Shown piece after piece: positions 14,162-20,634 of a DNA stretch of 52,623 nucleotides. The stretch's first letter is position 1. Every line of letters starts with the position of its first letter. A program made the position numbers and the translations under genes. Location: positions 1 through 52,623 of IMG/VR virus record IMGVR_UViG_3300044730_000687; one strand, written 5' to 3'. The DNA comes from a virus. Under the pieces are notes generated by a model, which saw only the letters and a program-made list of their open reading frames with translations, was not told where the DNA came from and did no database searches.

Positions 14162-14475
14162 AACACGGGAAGCAATCGTTGGCCGTTCAACAACTCGATC
14201 AGTTCGGGCATCGTGATGTCGCGAGTCGATTCCGTGCGCCCGTGTTTCTTGCGAACCTTCAGGACGTTGTGTTTTGGGTCGTAACAGAATCGCCAGATTT
14301 GCGAGCCGATGGTCGTTTCCCAACGAGCCATTCGGGAGCGTGGTCCCCGTTTCGGTCTTTTCGCGGGGGTTGATTGTGGCCTCGCTTCCAGCCCGCTCGC
14401 CTCTGGGGCCACAACTGGCTCCCGTAGTGGACTGGCTTCGGTTCCTTCGTGTCGCTCGGTTGTCTGCGTTTCCAT
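14158..14475 (-). CDS. Hypothetical DNA-associated protein, 105 residues
   Basis: A disordered, Pro/Glu-rich N-terminal half is followed by a compact C-terminal domain (ARWETTIGSQIWRFCYDPKH, VRKKHG, ITMPELIELLNGQ). The C-terminal part looks like a genuine fold, so I take this frame as the real one over the overlapping frame at 14259-14516. It is GTGA-coupled to the RusA-like gene. Confidence 0.7.
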   Translation of the reverse strand: METQTTERHEGTEASPLREPVVAPEASGLEARPQSTPAKRPKRGPRSRMARWETTIGSQIWRFCYDPKHNVLKVRKKHGRTESTRDITMPELIELLNGQRLLPVL

Positions 14476-14516
14476 GCTTCCTTTTCGGCCTCAGTGTGGG
14501 GAATGAACTTCACCAT
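14259..14516 (-). CDS. Possible overlapping small gene
   Basis: An 85-residue frame starting MVKFIPHTEAEKEAWKRRQP and overlapping the HNH stop (ATGGTGA). Its first 25 residues look protein-like, but the rest overlaps the 14158-14475 gene in another frame. The front may be a short coding segment joined by a frameshift to the next frame, or a separate small gene. Confidence 0.3.
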   Translation of the reverse strand: MVKFIPHTEAEKEAWKRRQPSDTKEPKPVHYGSQLWPQRRAGWKRGHNQPPRKDRNGDHAPEWLVGKRPSARKSGDSVTTQNTTS

Positions 14517-14866
14517 GGTCTCGTTGGTTTCGGGGTTTCGTCCGGCACATTCCAAAGTCCTTTCGCGCACAGGAACCCTTCACGGCGCGATCTTTCCGGG
14601 TTGTTTCCAATCCATGCGTGACACTCGCGGCACACCGCTCTCCAGTGACGCCAATCGAGCAACAGCGTCCCGCTTCGGCCTCGGGTATGATGGACATCCT
14701 GAGTCGGTCGTTGGTTGCATCGTTGACACTCCGGATGGGTCCGCTTGAACCTCCTGACAAGCCTGAAATATTCTACCTCCCGGTCCGGCTGTTCCGGTTC
14801 CATTTGTTCCGGGAATGCAGTGGTCCACAGGGCTTTGGGTCTCGGCTCTTTTCGTCTCGCGATCAC
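14510..14866 (-). CDS. HNH endonuclease
   Basis: A 118-residue protein (GTG start) or 97 residues from ATG 14803. C47-x2-C50, then VHH (H59, H60), a central LLLDWRHWRAV and C79-x2-CH (C82, H83) give the zinc-stapled beta-beta-alpha metal finger of HNH nucleases. The small size suggests a phage-encoded nicking or recombination nuclease rather than a homing enzyme. Most of its length lies inside the SWIM frame. Confidence 0.85.
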   Translation of the reverse strand: MIARRKEPRPKALWTTAFPEQMEPEQPDREVEYFRLVRRFKRTHPECQRCNQRPTQDVHHTRGRSGTLLLDWRHWRAVCRECHAWIGNNPERSRREGFLCAKGLWNVPDETPKPTRPW

Positions 14867-15161
14867 GTTTCGTTTCCTCTCGCTTCATTGCCACGTAACG
14901 GGTCCACCATTCCAACGCGCTGTATTCCCTCACGACCTTGACGTGCCAACAGGCCAGTCGTCTGTCTGGCTTTGCTCCGCGCTCAAGCAATCCCGCGTAG
15001 TGAATCCCGAAGTCTTCGCACCCGCACTTTCCGTTTCCTCCGTACCACGTCATGTCCACCCGATGACGAATGCTTGGCCGGCTCCTGCTTTGCACCCAAT
15101 ACACGCCAAACTCGCCTTCGACAGGTTCGACGACCGGGAGCAATGTCGGTTTCCTTTTCAC
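14580..15161 (-). CDS. SWIM zinc-finger protein with long out-of-frame tail over the HNH gene
   Basis: A 193-residue protein. The SWIM motif CxC...CxH (C46, C48, C71, H73) lies in residues 46-73; such fingers bind DNA or proteins. The start at 15161 is a GTG overlapping the stop of the PP-loop gene (GTGA); ATG 15182 is an alternative. From about residue 100 the frame runs 287 bases across the HNH gene in another frame, and that part looks like non-selected sequence. Either the true gene lost its stop, or the two are read as overlapping genes. Confidence 0.7.
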   Translation of the reverse strand: MKRKPTLLPVVEPVEGEFGVYWVQSRSRPSIRHRVDMTWYGGNGKCGCEDFGIHYAGLLERGAKPDRRLACWHVKVVREYSALEWWTRYVAMKREETKRDRETKRAETQSPVDHCIPGTNGTGTAGPGGRIFQACQEVQADPSGVSTMQPTTDSGCPSYPRPKRDAVARLASLESGVPRVSRMDWKQPGKIAP

Positions 15162-16033
15162 TCGCAATATCCGCTCATGCACTTTGCCCCGTCGTCGTCT
15201 TCCTGAAACATGAAGTCAAATCCGGATTGAACGCCTCCGCGTAACGTCTTTGACCATCGTACCACGTCGTCGATTGTTCCGATTGTATATTCGACTCCTT
15301 TGCGATTCGTGTATCGTTTAGAATGCTGGGCATTTGGAATTGCTGTAGCCGGAAAAAAAGTAGCGATTCCCGCGTGTGGTCTGGCTAATCCTACTAGTCT
15401 CTCCCATTCTCTGTACTCGTCTATTACTTCCGGTCGCTTTTTTGCGGTCCTTCGCACGTCTTCTTTTCCGCTCATGCAGCACAGTCTGCACCCGACGCGC
15501 TTCCATCCCTGCTTATACAAAGGATTGATTGGTATTCCCCATTCTTTATGCGCGTCCCAAACGTCTCCGATTGACCAATCAAGCAACGGGCGCCTCACCT
15601 TAGACTTCATTGGTTCGCTGTAATCCCATTCGTCCAACATTGATCGTTGCACGGATTCATCGCGGCGAACGCCGCTGTGAGAAATCACTTCGTAGCCATC
15701 GAGCCACAGCTCTTGAATATAAGCGATGCTTGGACGGATCTTAAGCCAGTCGGTACAGAATCGAGCCATGGAAGAAGGAAAGCGTTGCTTCCAAATGGCC
15801 AACCGAAGAAAACCCATCGACTTCATCCACCGTACCGGAGCGACGCCCCTAGCCTGACCGTACGCATCCAAGGCACGAATCTGTTCGTATACCTCCGGAT
15901 ATTCGTTCTCCGTGTCAGCAAATGAACCTCGGATTGATTCAATCGAATAGCCCGACTCGTTGATTGCCCACCCCCACAAAGCCGTCGAGTCTTTGCCTCC
16001 GCTCAACCCAAAATGGTTTATGGTTTTTGACAT
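15158..16033 (-). CDS. PP-loop ATPase, phage PAPS reductase-like
   Basis: A 291-residue protein. PP-loop SGGKDST at 11-17; FCTDWLKIRP; HSGVRRDES; RRPLLDWSIGDVWDAHKEWG; INPLYKQGWKRVGCRLCC. The Cys-rich segment after RVGC and the C-terminal KCMSGYCE may hold a metal or Fe-S cluster. The family is called PAPS reductase/sulfotransferase in phages and includes DndC-like DNA thiolation relatives. This is the second PP-loop enzyme in the genome (the other is at 5126-6331) and belongs to a different branch. Its substrate is unknown. Confidence 0.88.
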   Translation of the reverse strand: MSKTINHFGLSGGKDSTALWGWAINESGYSIESIRGSFADTENEYPEVYEQIRALDAYGQARGVAPVRWMKSMGFLRLAIWKQRFPSSMARFCTDWLKIRPSIAYIQELWLDGYEVISHSGVRRDESVQRSMLDEWDYSEPMKSKVRRPLLDWSIGDVWDAHKEWGIPINPLYKQGWKRVGCRLCCMSGKEDVRRTAKKRPEVIDEYREWERLVGLARPHAGIATFFPATAIPNAQHSKRYTNRKGVEYTIGTIDDVVRWSKTLRGGVQSGFDFMFQEDDDGAKCMSGYCE

Positions 16034-16039
16034 GGGGAT

Positions 16040-16294
16040 TCACGCGGCCGGCTTCTCGGGTTCGTCCTTGATGGTCACGACATGGTACGCCACGACGCTC
16101 GGAACAATGCCCTTGATTTGCTGCTCAAGCTGGTCATTCGTCATTGCGAAATACTTCGCATCGTCCATCGGTAGGATCGCCTTCCATTCTTTCAACGTGT
16201 GATGCCCTGCGTACGCCAGCACAACCCTGGTCGGGCACGGCGGGAGTTGGCGTTCCAGCCACTCGATTTGTTCCTTTGTCGCGTTCTTCAGCAT
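16040..16294 (-). CDS. Small hypothetical protein, 84 residues
   Basis: Starts MLKNATKEQIEWLERQLPPC, overlapping the upstream stop by seven bases. A helical start leads into TRVVLAYAGHHTLKEWKA and a beta-rich end (SVVAYHVVTIKDEPEKPAA). The function is unknown; it lies directly upstream of the PP-loop gene. Confidence 0.72.
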   Translation of the reverse strand: MLKNATKEQIEWLERQLPPCPTRVVLAYAGHHTLKEWKAILPMDDAKYFAMTNDQLEQQIKGIVPSVVAYHVVTIKDEPEKPAA

Positions 16295-16869
16295 ACTGCT
16301 TTCGGTTGGTGTTTCGGTTTGTCGCGCCAATCGTAAACGTGCGCGTAAATCTTCGTCCCTCGATTCGCCCCAATCGGAACCCACAACACGTTCACGGCCT
16401 TCCCAAGCGCGGCCAGTGCCGGGTGCCCCTCAAGGTTGCCTTCGACGTGGCAGAACGTCTTGACGCTGTAGCCTTCCTTGTGGATCTCGCTGTGCGCCGT
16501 TGCCGGAACTTCGAACACCTGCTCGCACACGTCCCGCAACAGGTTCTCGGCCGGTCGCAGGTCAGCGTTCGGATCGGGTGCAACGCGCATGTAGCGCGCT
16601 TCCGGTTCCTCGTTCGGAATCATCCGGTCCACCCGCGTCTTGATCCCGCTCCCCGTTGCCATCAGGCCAAGCAAATCGGCCAGCGCACAAATCACGCTCC
16701 CTCGATCTCCCACGAGCCTCTTGGTGTCGCACGGATTCGCTTCAAACGACACGACGCAAACGCCTGGGCTTTGGTCCACCAGCATCTTCATCTGTTCGGG
16801 CACGCGGCAGATTTCCAACGCCACGCGCTCCAACAATCGCAACGCTGAGTCGAGCCGGTTTTCGTTCAT
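16288..16869 (-). CDS. KH-domain-like protein
   Basis: A 193-residue protein. VCVVSFEANPCDTKRLVGDR followed by GSVICALADLLGLMA fits the KH pattern hpxDxxxLIGxxGxxIxAL seen in KhpA-type RNA-binding proteins, with a GDRG loop. A second beta-rich part (YSVKTFCHVEGNLEGHPALA) follows. If correct, it is a phage RNA- or ssDNA-binding protein sitting between a helicase loader and a PP-loop enzyme, possibly guiding RNA modification. The recognition is by motif only. Confidence 0.5.
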   Translation of the reverse strand: MNENRLDSALRLLERVALEICRVPEQMKMLVDQSPGVCVVSFEANPCDTKRLVGDRGSVICALADLLGLMATGSGIKTRVDRMIPNEEPEARYMRVAPDPNADLRPAENLLRDVCEQVFEVPATAHSEIHKEGYSVKTFCHVEGNLEGHPALAALGKAVNVLWVPIGANRGTKIYAHVYDWRDKPKHQPKAVC

Positions 16870-17177
16870 CAGTCCTCGCCTCCCGTCGTGTCTTCCATTG
16901 GGAGCCCCGGTTGCTTCGGGTCCTCGCTCGTGTAGGTCCTGCTGTCCCGCGTCGCGTTGCTGAAGCTCAAGCGCACGACCACGATGGGAGCCGATTGGCT
17001 CGTGTCGATCTTGGCGGAGAACCGCACCGTCACCTTGTTGCCGTCGCTTTCGCTGAGAAGCTCGGTGAGTTTGTCCGCATGATCCTTGAACAGGTCCGAC
17101 ACGCCTCGCGTGATGTTGTCGTGGATTTCCTGCTCGGCTTCCGTCATGCCTTCCAGTTTGACTTTCTTTCGTGCCAT
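16869..17177 (-). CDS. Hypothetical protein, 102 residues
   Basis: Starts ARKKVKLEGMTEAEQEIHDN and ends in an acidic tail (GGED). A helical N-terminus is followed by a beta-hairpin region (KVTVRFSAKIDTS, PIVVVRLSFSNATR). It resembles small phage proteins encoded beside replication genes. The ribosome-binding site GGAAAGGGCGAAC is strong. The stop overlaps the next start by one base (TGATG). Confidence 0.78.
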   Translation of the reverse strand: MARKKVKLEGMTEAEQEIHDNITRGVSDLFKDHADKLTELLSESDGNKVTVRFSAKIDTSQSAPIVVVRLSFSNATRDSRTYTSEDPKQPGLPMEDTTGGED

Positions 17178-17221
17178 GTTCGCCCTTTCCTTCGTTTTGG
17201 TTTCCCGCTTGCGTTAGCTCT

Positions 17222-18043
17222 TTACTCTTTTACTCCACGCTTTGCAACGTGCTTCTTCCGATTGTCCGGTCTCGAACTCTCGGCCGTGATCTTGATCCAG
17301 TGCATCACGACTTCCCGCAACCTGTCCGCCATCCTGGGGCCGAGCACCGCCGCGAACTCGTCGTTGCCAATGTTCGTCGTCATGACGGTCGGTCGCCGGT
17401 TCCCATACCGTTCATCCAGCACTTCGTGGAGCTTCGGGATTTCGTCCTTCCCGCCAACCGACAGGCCCACGTCATCCAACACGAGAAGGCCCGTTTGCTT
17501 CGCGAGCCGCACGGCATCGGGAGCGTAGTGATCGTCGTACCGTGCCCGTAGCGCCGTCAGGAAGCTGCCCTGCGTCCACCACCTTGCCGTTCCGTGCGCC
17601 TGGATCGTGAGCCGCAACAGGCCCGCCGCAATGTGGCTTTTGCCGTTGCCGTACGATCCGCTGAGAATCACGAACGGAAACGCATCCCGATTTTCCAGCC
17701 ATTGGTTGACGTACCGTGGCACCTGTTGATCGGCCGGGTTGCGAGGTTCCCATGTCTCGATTCGGCAGCCCAGCAGGTTCTCCGGAACGCCAGACGACTT
17801 CATGCCGGCCCGCGTGTCGCACTCCTGGCACCGTTGCCAGCGCAGTTCCAACGTCTGGATTGTCGCGGCAGTCGTGGCCGTCAGGTCCAGCTTCACGGGA
17901 GTTGCGCAGTCGTGGCACGTCGCCACCCATTCGGCCCCTCGGAATCGTTCGTCCAACATCGCTTTGATGCGGTCCGTTCGTTCCTTTGCCTTGGCTATGA
18001 CGCGCTCCATCGCCTGCTTCACTTCGGTTGTGTCATGGTGCAT
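17222..18043 (-). CDS. DnaC-like helicase loader ATPase
   Basis: A 273-residue protein. An N-terminal helix is followed by a zinc ribbon (C43-x2-C46, C72-x2-C75), then a AAA+ core: Walker A GSYGNGKS (129-136), Walker B LLVLDD (D190, D191) and sensor region PTVMTTNIG. This matches DnaC/IstB-type loaders, which place the replicative helicase on DNA; since no phage helicase is visible, the host DnaB is the likely client. The start ATG 18043 has GGAG upstream; an in-frame GTG at 18022 overlapping the DnaD-like stop (GTGA) is an alternative. It is partnered with the DnaD-like gene upstream. Confidence 0.9.
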   Translation of the reverse strand: MHHDTTEVKQAMERVIAKAKERTDRIKAMLDERFRGAEWVATCHDCATPVKLDLTATTAATIQTLELRWQRCQECDTRAGMKSSGVPENLLGCRIETWEPRNPADQQVPRYVNQWLENRDAFPFVILSGSYGNGKSHIAAGLLRLTIQAHGTARWWTQGSFLTALRARYDDHYAPDAVRLAKQTGLLVLDDVGLSVGGKDEIPKLHEVLDERYGNRRPTVMTTNIGNDEFAAVLGPRMADRLREVVMHWIKITAESSRPDNRKKHVAKRGVKE

Positions 18044-18939
18044 TCGACTCCTCGTTTGTCCTGTTGTTTCGCGGCCCGTTGCTCGCGCTGCAAGTCGCGT
18101 TCCTTCTGTTCCTCCTCCAACATCGCAAGCCATTCAGCTCCCAACGGATTCTTTTCGGTTGCGCCGGTCGTCCGTTGTTCCTGCGCCAATTCTCCGCCCG
18201 TCTCGTTCCAAAGTTTTGCGAGCGATGGAAGCGTCAGAACCCGCTTGCAGTTCCATCCTTTTGACCGCGTGCATTGGTCAAAGCGTTTGGCCACTTCTTC
18301 CGGAGTGACACCCGACGCGATGAGCGATTGTGCCGCCAGAACGTCCTTCGTTGCATCTGGACGATACGGGGACCCACGGAACCGTTCACCATACACCTGC
18401 GCAAACGATTGAATCATTCGCTTCGCATCCTCTGACGGTTCCAATGGGACAGAACGTTTGCGACGAGAACGAACCAATGGGTTTCCCCCAACGGGGGGTA
18501 GGGGGGATTGTTCTTCTGTTCTTACGGTTGTTCTTACAGATAGTTCGGGAGGACGTTTCGTCCTTTCGGGAGTTTGCGTTTCGTCCTGCACGGAAGGACG
18601 TTTCGCGCTTTCGGGAAAGGACGCGCTTTTTGGGGCTTTTTCTTTCCACTCGATCTCCAACTTTTCGGCGTCAACCGCGTAGAAAGTTCGGTGCTCAAGT
18701 CGGCGATGCTTGACCGTCAGGATGCCTTTCAACCGTTCCTTTGCGGTCTCAATGTTGCGCTCCGAAAGACCCGTTTCGTCCATGATGCGCTCCACCGTAG
18801 CCTCCACCGTTCCGCCCGTGTCGCGTGACTTCCAGATGATCCAGCACAGAAGAATTGCTCCGGTTGGCGTGAACACCTTGGCCAAGTCTGGCGAGTACGT
18901 GAACCAACGGACATCGGAAAGGTAGTCGTGAAGTCTCAT
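18019..18939 (-). CDS. Phage replisome organiser (winged-helix, DnaD-like)
   Basis: A 306-residue protein. The N-terminal about 90 residues (TGAILLCWIIWK, ERIMDETGLSERNIETAKER) form a winged-helix domain like the one in phage replication initiators. A long disordered linker (about 100-180) leads to a helical C-terminal part (SFAQVYGERFRGSPYRPDA). It is expected to bind the origin and recruit the DnaC-like loader encoded next. The start is ATG in an ATGA overlap with the 44-codon gene. Confidence 0.75.
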   Translation of the reverse strand: MRLHDYLSDVRWFTYSPDLAKVFTPTGAILLCWIIWKSRDTGGTVEATVERIMDETGLSERNIETAKERLKGILTVKHRRLEHRTFYAVDAEKLEIEWKEKAPKSASFPESAKRPSVQDETQTPERTKRPPELSVRTTVRTEEQSPLPPVGGNPLVRSRRKRSVPLEPSEDAKRMIQSFAQVYGERFRGSPYRPDATKDVLAAQSLIASGVTPEEVAKRFDQCTRSKGWNCKRVLTLPSLAKLWNETGGELAQEQRTTGATEKNPLGAEWLAMLEEEQKERDLQREQRAAKQQDKRGVECTMTQPK

Positions 18940-19070
18940 GAGTAGCCAAACGAAAAGCCCCCGGAAGGACGACGACGGTGAGAACGAGACGGCAACCAAG
19001 TCTCGCCGGATTGCTCCGGATCGCCGACGCCCTTCCGGGGGCTGTTGTTCTGCTTCTTCATGGTTGCCAT
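18936..19070 (-). CDS. 44-residue basic leader-like protein
   Basis: A short gene whose stop overlaps the start of the replisome organiser (ATGA at 18936-18939). The product is basic (MATMKKQNNSPRK; SRSHRRRPSGG). A 13-bp inverted repeat (18956-18968 with 19031-19043), followed by TTTTC, sits inside it, so translating this frame would melt a terminator-like hairpin. That is how an attenuator leader works; the coding value is otherwise uncertain. Confidence 0.55.
   Translation of the reverse strand: MATMKKQNNSPRKGVGDPEQSGETWLPSRSHRRRPSGGFSFGYS
18952..19043 (-). promoter_or_regulatory. Inverted repeat with T-run: possible attenuator
   Basis: AGCCCCCGGAAGG pairs perfectly with CCTTCCGGGGGCT (13 bp; 19031-19043 and 18956-18968) across a 62-base loop, followed by TTTTC on the minus strand. 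The loop contains a second pair of CCGG words. It lies between the DnaA-like gene and the replisome organiser and overlaps the 44-codon frame. Confidence 0.55.
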
Positions 19071-19100
19071 GTCTCCGCCATCCTGTCGGTTCTCACGCCT

Positions 19101-19571
19101 TCAGGACGCCACCACGTTGTTCCCCGCTTCGCCCGGGTTGCAATCCGATTTGCTCAATCGTTCCATGACGCCCTCAAAGAACGCCACAAATCGGTCGTAT
19201 CGCATCCGGTACTCTCGGTCCGTCGCAAGCAACGAGACGCACGACTTGAACCCGTGCAGCACGCTTCCGTGATCCTTGCCCAGTTGCCGTCCTGCTTCCG
19301 ACGATGAAATGCCGTGGTCCAGCAACACCTTGTAAACCGCCATTCTCGGCATCACGAACCTCATGGGGCGGCGTTTCCCTTTGATGTCGTCGGGCGTCAC
19401 GTCCCACTCGCGACACGCCGCCACTATGGCAATCCGCGCCATGCTACCATCGGACTCTTCATCGTGGTCCATCGGCAACGCCATGACCGTCCCTCGCGTC
19501 GTGTTCACCCGCACCACCTCCCAATCGTCCGGGTACTTGCTGGCGGCCTCGCGCAACTCCGCGATGGTCAT
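19101..19571 (-). CDS. DnaA domain IV-like DNA-binding protein
   Basis: A 156-residue protein. The C-terminal two thirds match the DNA-binding domain of DnaA: IVAACREWDVTPDDIKGKRR, then RMAVYKVLLDHGISSSEAGR and the signature KDHGSVLHG (99-107), which contacts DnaA boxes. The AAA+ ATPase domain of DnaA is absent, so it cannot act as a complete initiator. It may tether the replication complex to DnaA-box-like sites or compete with host DnaA. The start ATG overlaps the upstream stop (ATGA at 19568-19571). Confidence 0.85.
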   Translation of the reverse strand: MTIAELREAASKYPDDWEVVRVNTTRGTVMALPMDHDEESDGSMARIAIVAACREWDVTPDDIKGKRRPMRFVMPRMAVYKVLLDHGISSSEAGRQLGKDHGSVLHGFKSCVSLLATDREYRMRYDRFVAFFEGVMERLSKSDCNPGEAGNNVVAS

Positions 19572-19795
19572 GCCGCCTCCAATCGTAGGACCGCCCTGGT
19601 GGCCGCTTCCGCAAACGTCACGAGGTCCTGGCAGCGGTACTCCGGTTCCGCCACGAACTCCCAGCCGCCGAACTGCCGGCACCGCTTCAGGCTCCCCACC
19701 TCCACCTTGCTATCGGCCCGCTTGATCCGCACCCGATCCCTCGACGTTCGCAACGCTCGAAAGCGTGCTGACTGCGCTATGATCTCGTTTCTCAT
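19568..19795 (-). CDS. Small basic hypothetical protein, 75 residues
   Basis: ATGA overlaps on both ends (19792-19795 and 19568-19571). The composition is Arg-rich (ARFRALRTSRDRVRIKRADS), with a C-terminal helix (DLVTFAEAATRAVLRLEAA). The function is unknown. Confidence 0.75.
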   Translation of the reverse strand: MRNEIIAQSARFRALRTSRDRVRIKRADSKVEVGSLKRCRQFGGWEFVAEPEYRCQDLVTFAEAATRAVLRLEAA

Positions 19796-20466
19796 GCCTC
19801 AACCTCCACGTAGCACGGGAGCCACGTATTGCCGCCGTCGATGGAGCGTTCGATTCCATCGTTCATCAGTCTTTCGTACTTCTCTTCGCCTGGAATCATG
19901 CTCGGACCAATCGCCCCAAGTCCACTCGGTCGAGCCCACAGAATCGCTTGCCAGTGAGTGCACCCTTCCGTTCTCACCACCGTCCCAGGAGGAAAGTGCT
20001 CCGGTCCGCACGGCACCCGCTTCGTCGCCTTGGCAACCGGAACCTTCGCGACGGGTGGCGTGATGGGGACGCGGAAGGTGCCGATGGAGTGTTTATAGAG
20101 CGTGAATGCGTAACCGCTTGGAACTCGATCCCACTTGTCTGTGCACCACCACTCGTTGGCTCCAGTCGCATTTTCGCCAACGTTGAGCAACCTCCACCCC
20201 TCCCCTACCTGCCCATTGGTCAGCCCGTCCGGGTTGTGCCCTTCGGCAAGGCAGGACTCCCATGGGAGGAGGATGTCCATGTTGGACTTGGTTCCGTCTT
20301 GCCATAAACGGCCATTGTTTTGCACTTCGAGGAATCCGTATCCATCCCCCCAAAAAACAGAGCGTTTTCTTGATGCGATGAACTCGCCTTTGACTCCGTT
20401 TCTGTTGACCCCAATCGTCCCTGGCTTCTGCTTCGACCAGTCAACTTCTTTTGGTTCCTTGTTCAT
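19792..20466 (-). CDS. Hypothetical protein, 224 residues
   Basis: Starts MNKEPKEVDWSKQKPGTIGV behind GAAAGGAAACGA. It contains Trp-rich strand segments (SVFWGDGYGFLEVQNNGRLW; GNTWLPCYVEVEA), a Lys/Val/Pro linker (PPVAKVPVAKATKRVP) and then a second small domain. It may be carbohydrate- or nucleic-acid-binding, but I recognise no family. A two-stem RNA structure lies in its 5' leader. Confidence 0.72.
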   Translation of the reverse strand: MNKEPKEVDWSKQKPGTIGVNRNGVKGEFIASRKRSVFWGDGYGFLEVQNNGRLWQDGTKSNMDILLPWESCLAEGHNPDGLTNGQVGEGWRLLNVGENATGANEWWCTDKWDRVPSGYAFTLYKHSIGTFRVPITPPVAKVPVAKATKRVPCGPEHFPPGTVVRTEGCTHWQAILWARPSGLGAIGPSMIPGEEKYERLMNDGIERSIDGGNTWLPCYVEVEA

Positions 20467-20634
20467 TCGTTTCCTTTCGCGTTCCGTCCTCCGACTTAGC
20501 GCACCGGCAGCCTGCTAGGTTATCGGTGCGCCCAGTCCGTAGACTGGAATGCAATCACACGTTGGTTCCGTCTTGTTCGCTACTTCATGCTGCCTCCTTG
20601 GTTCGGGTTTCGTTCGCCGGATCGCTCCGGGAAA
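20467..20634 (-). other. 168-base intergenic leader with structured RNA
   Basis: The gap between the SbcC-like gene and the 224-residue gene holds a good ribosome-binding site (GGAGG near 20590) followed only by a two-codon frame, a possible 12-codon frame starting with the GTG at 20560-20562, and the two-stem element described separately. No larger gene fits. Confidence 0.6.
20499..20547 (-). ncRNA. Two adjacent hairpins, one with a UACG tetraloop (cis RNA element)
   Basis: On the minus strand CCAGUC-UACG-GACUGG (20547-20532) is a perfect 6-bp stem capped by a UNCG tetraloop. It abuts an 8-bp stem GCGCACCG/CGGUGCGC (20531-20524 with 20506-20499) with a 17-base loop. No U-tract follows, so it is not a terminator. 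The position, about 33 bases before the ATG at 20466, suggests a cis-regulatory RNA or an RNA-stability element. I do not match it to a known riboswitch class. Confidence 0.6.

Noticed and set aside
18265-18285. TTGACCAATGCAC box resembling the early promoters
   Set aside because: It lies inside the replisome organiser gene and has no matching -10 or leader; probably chance.
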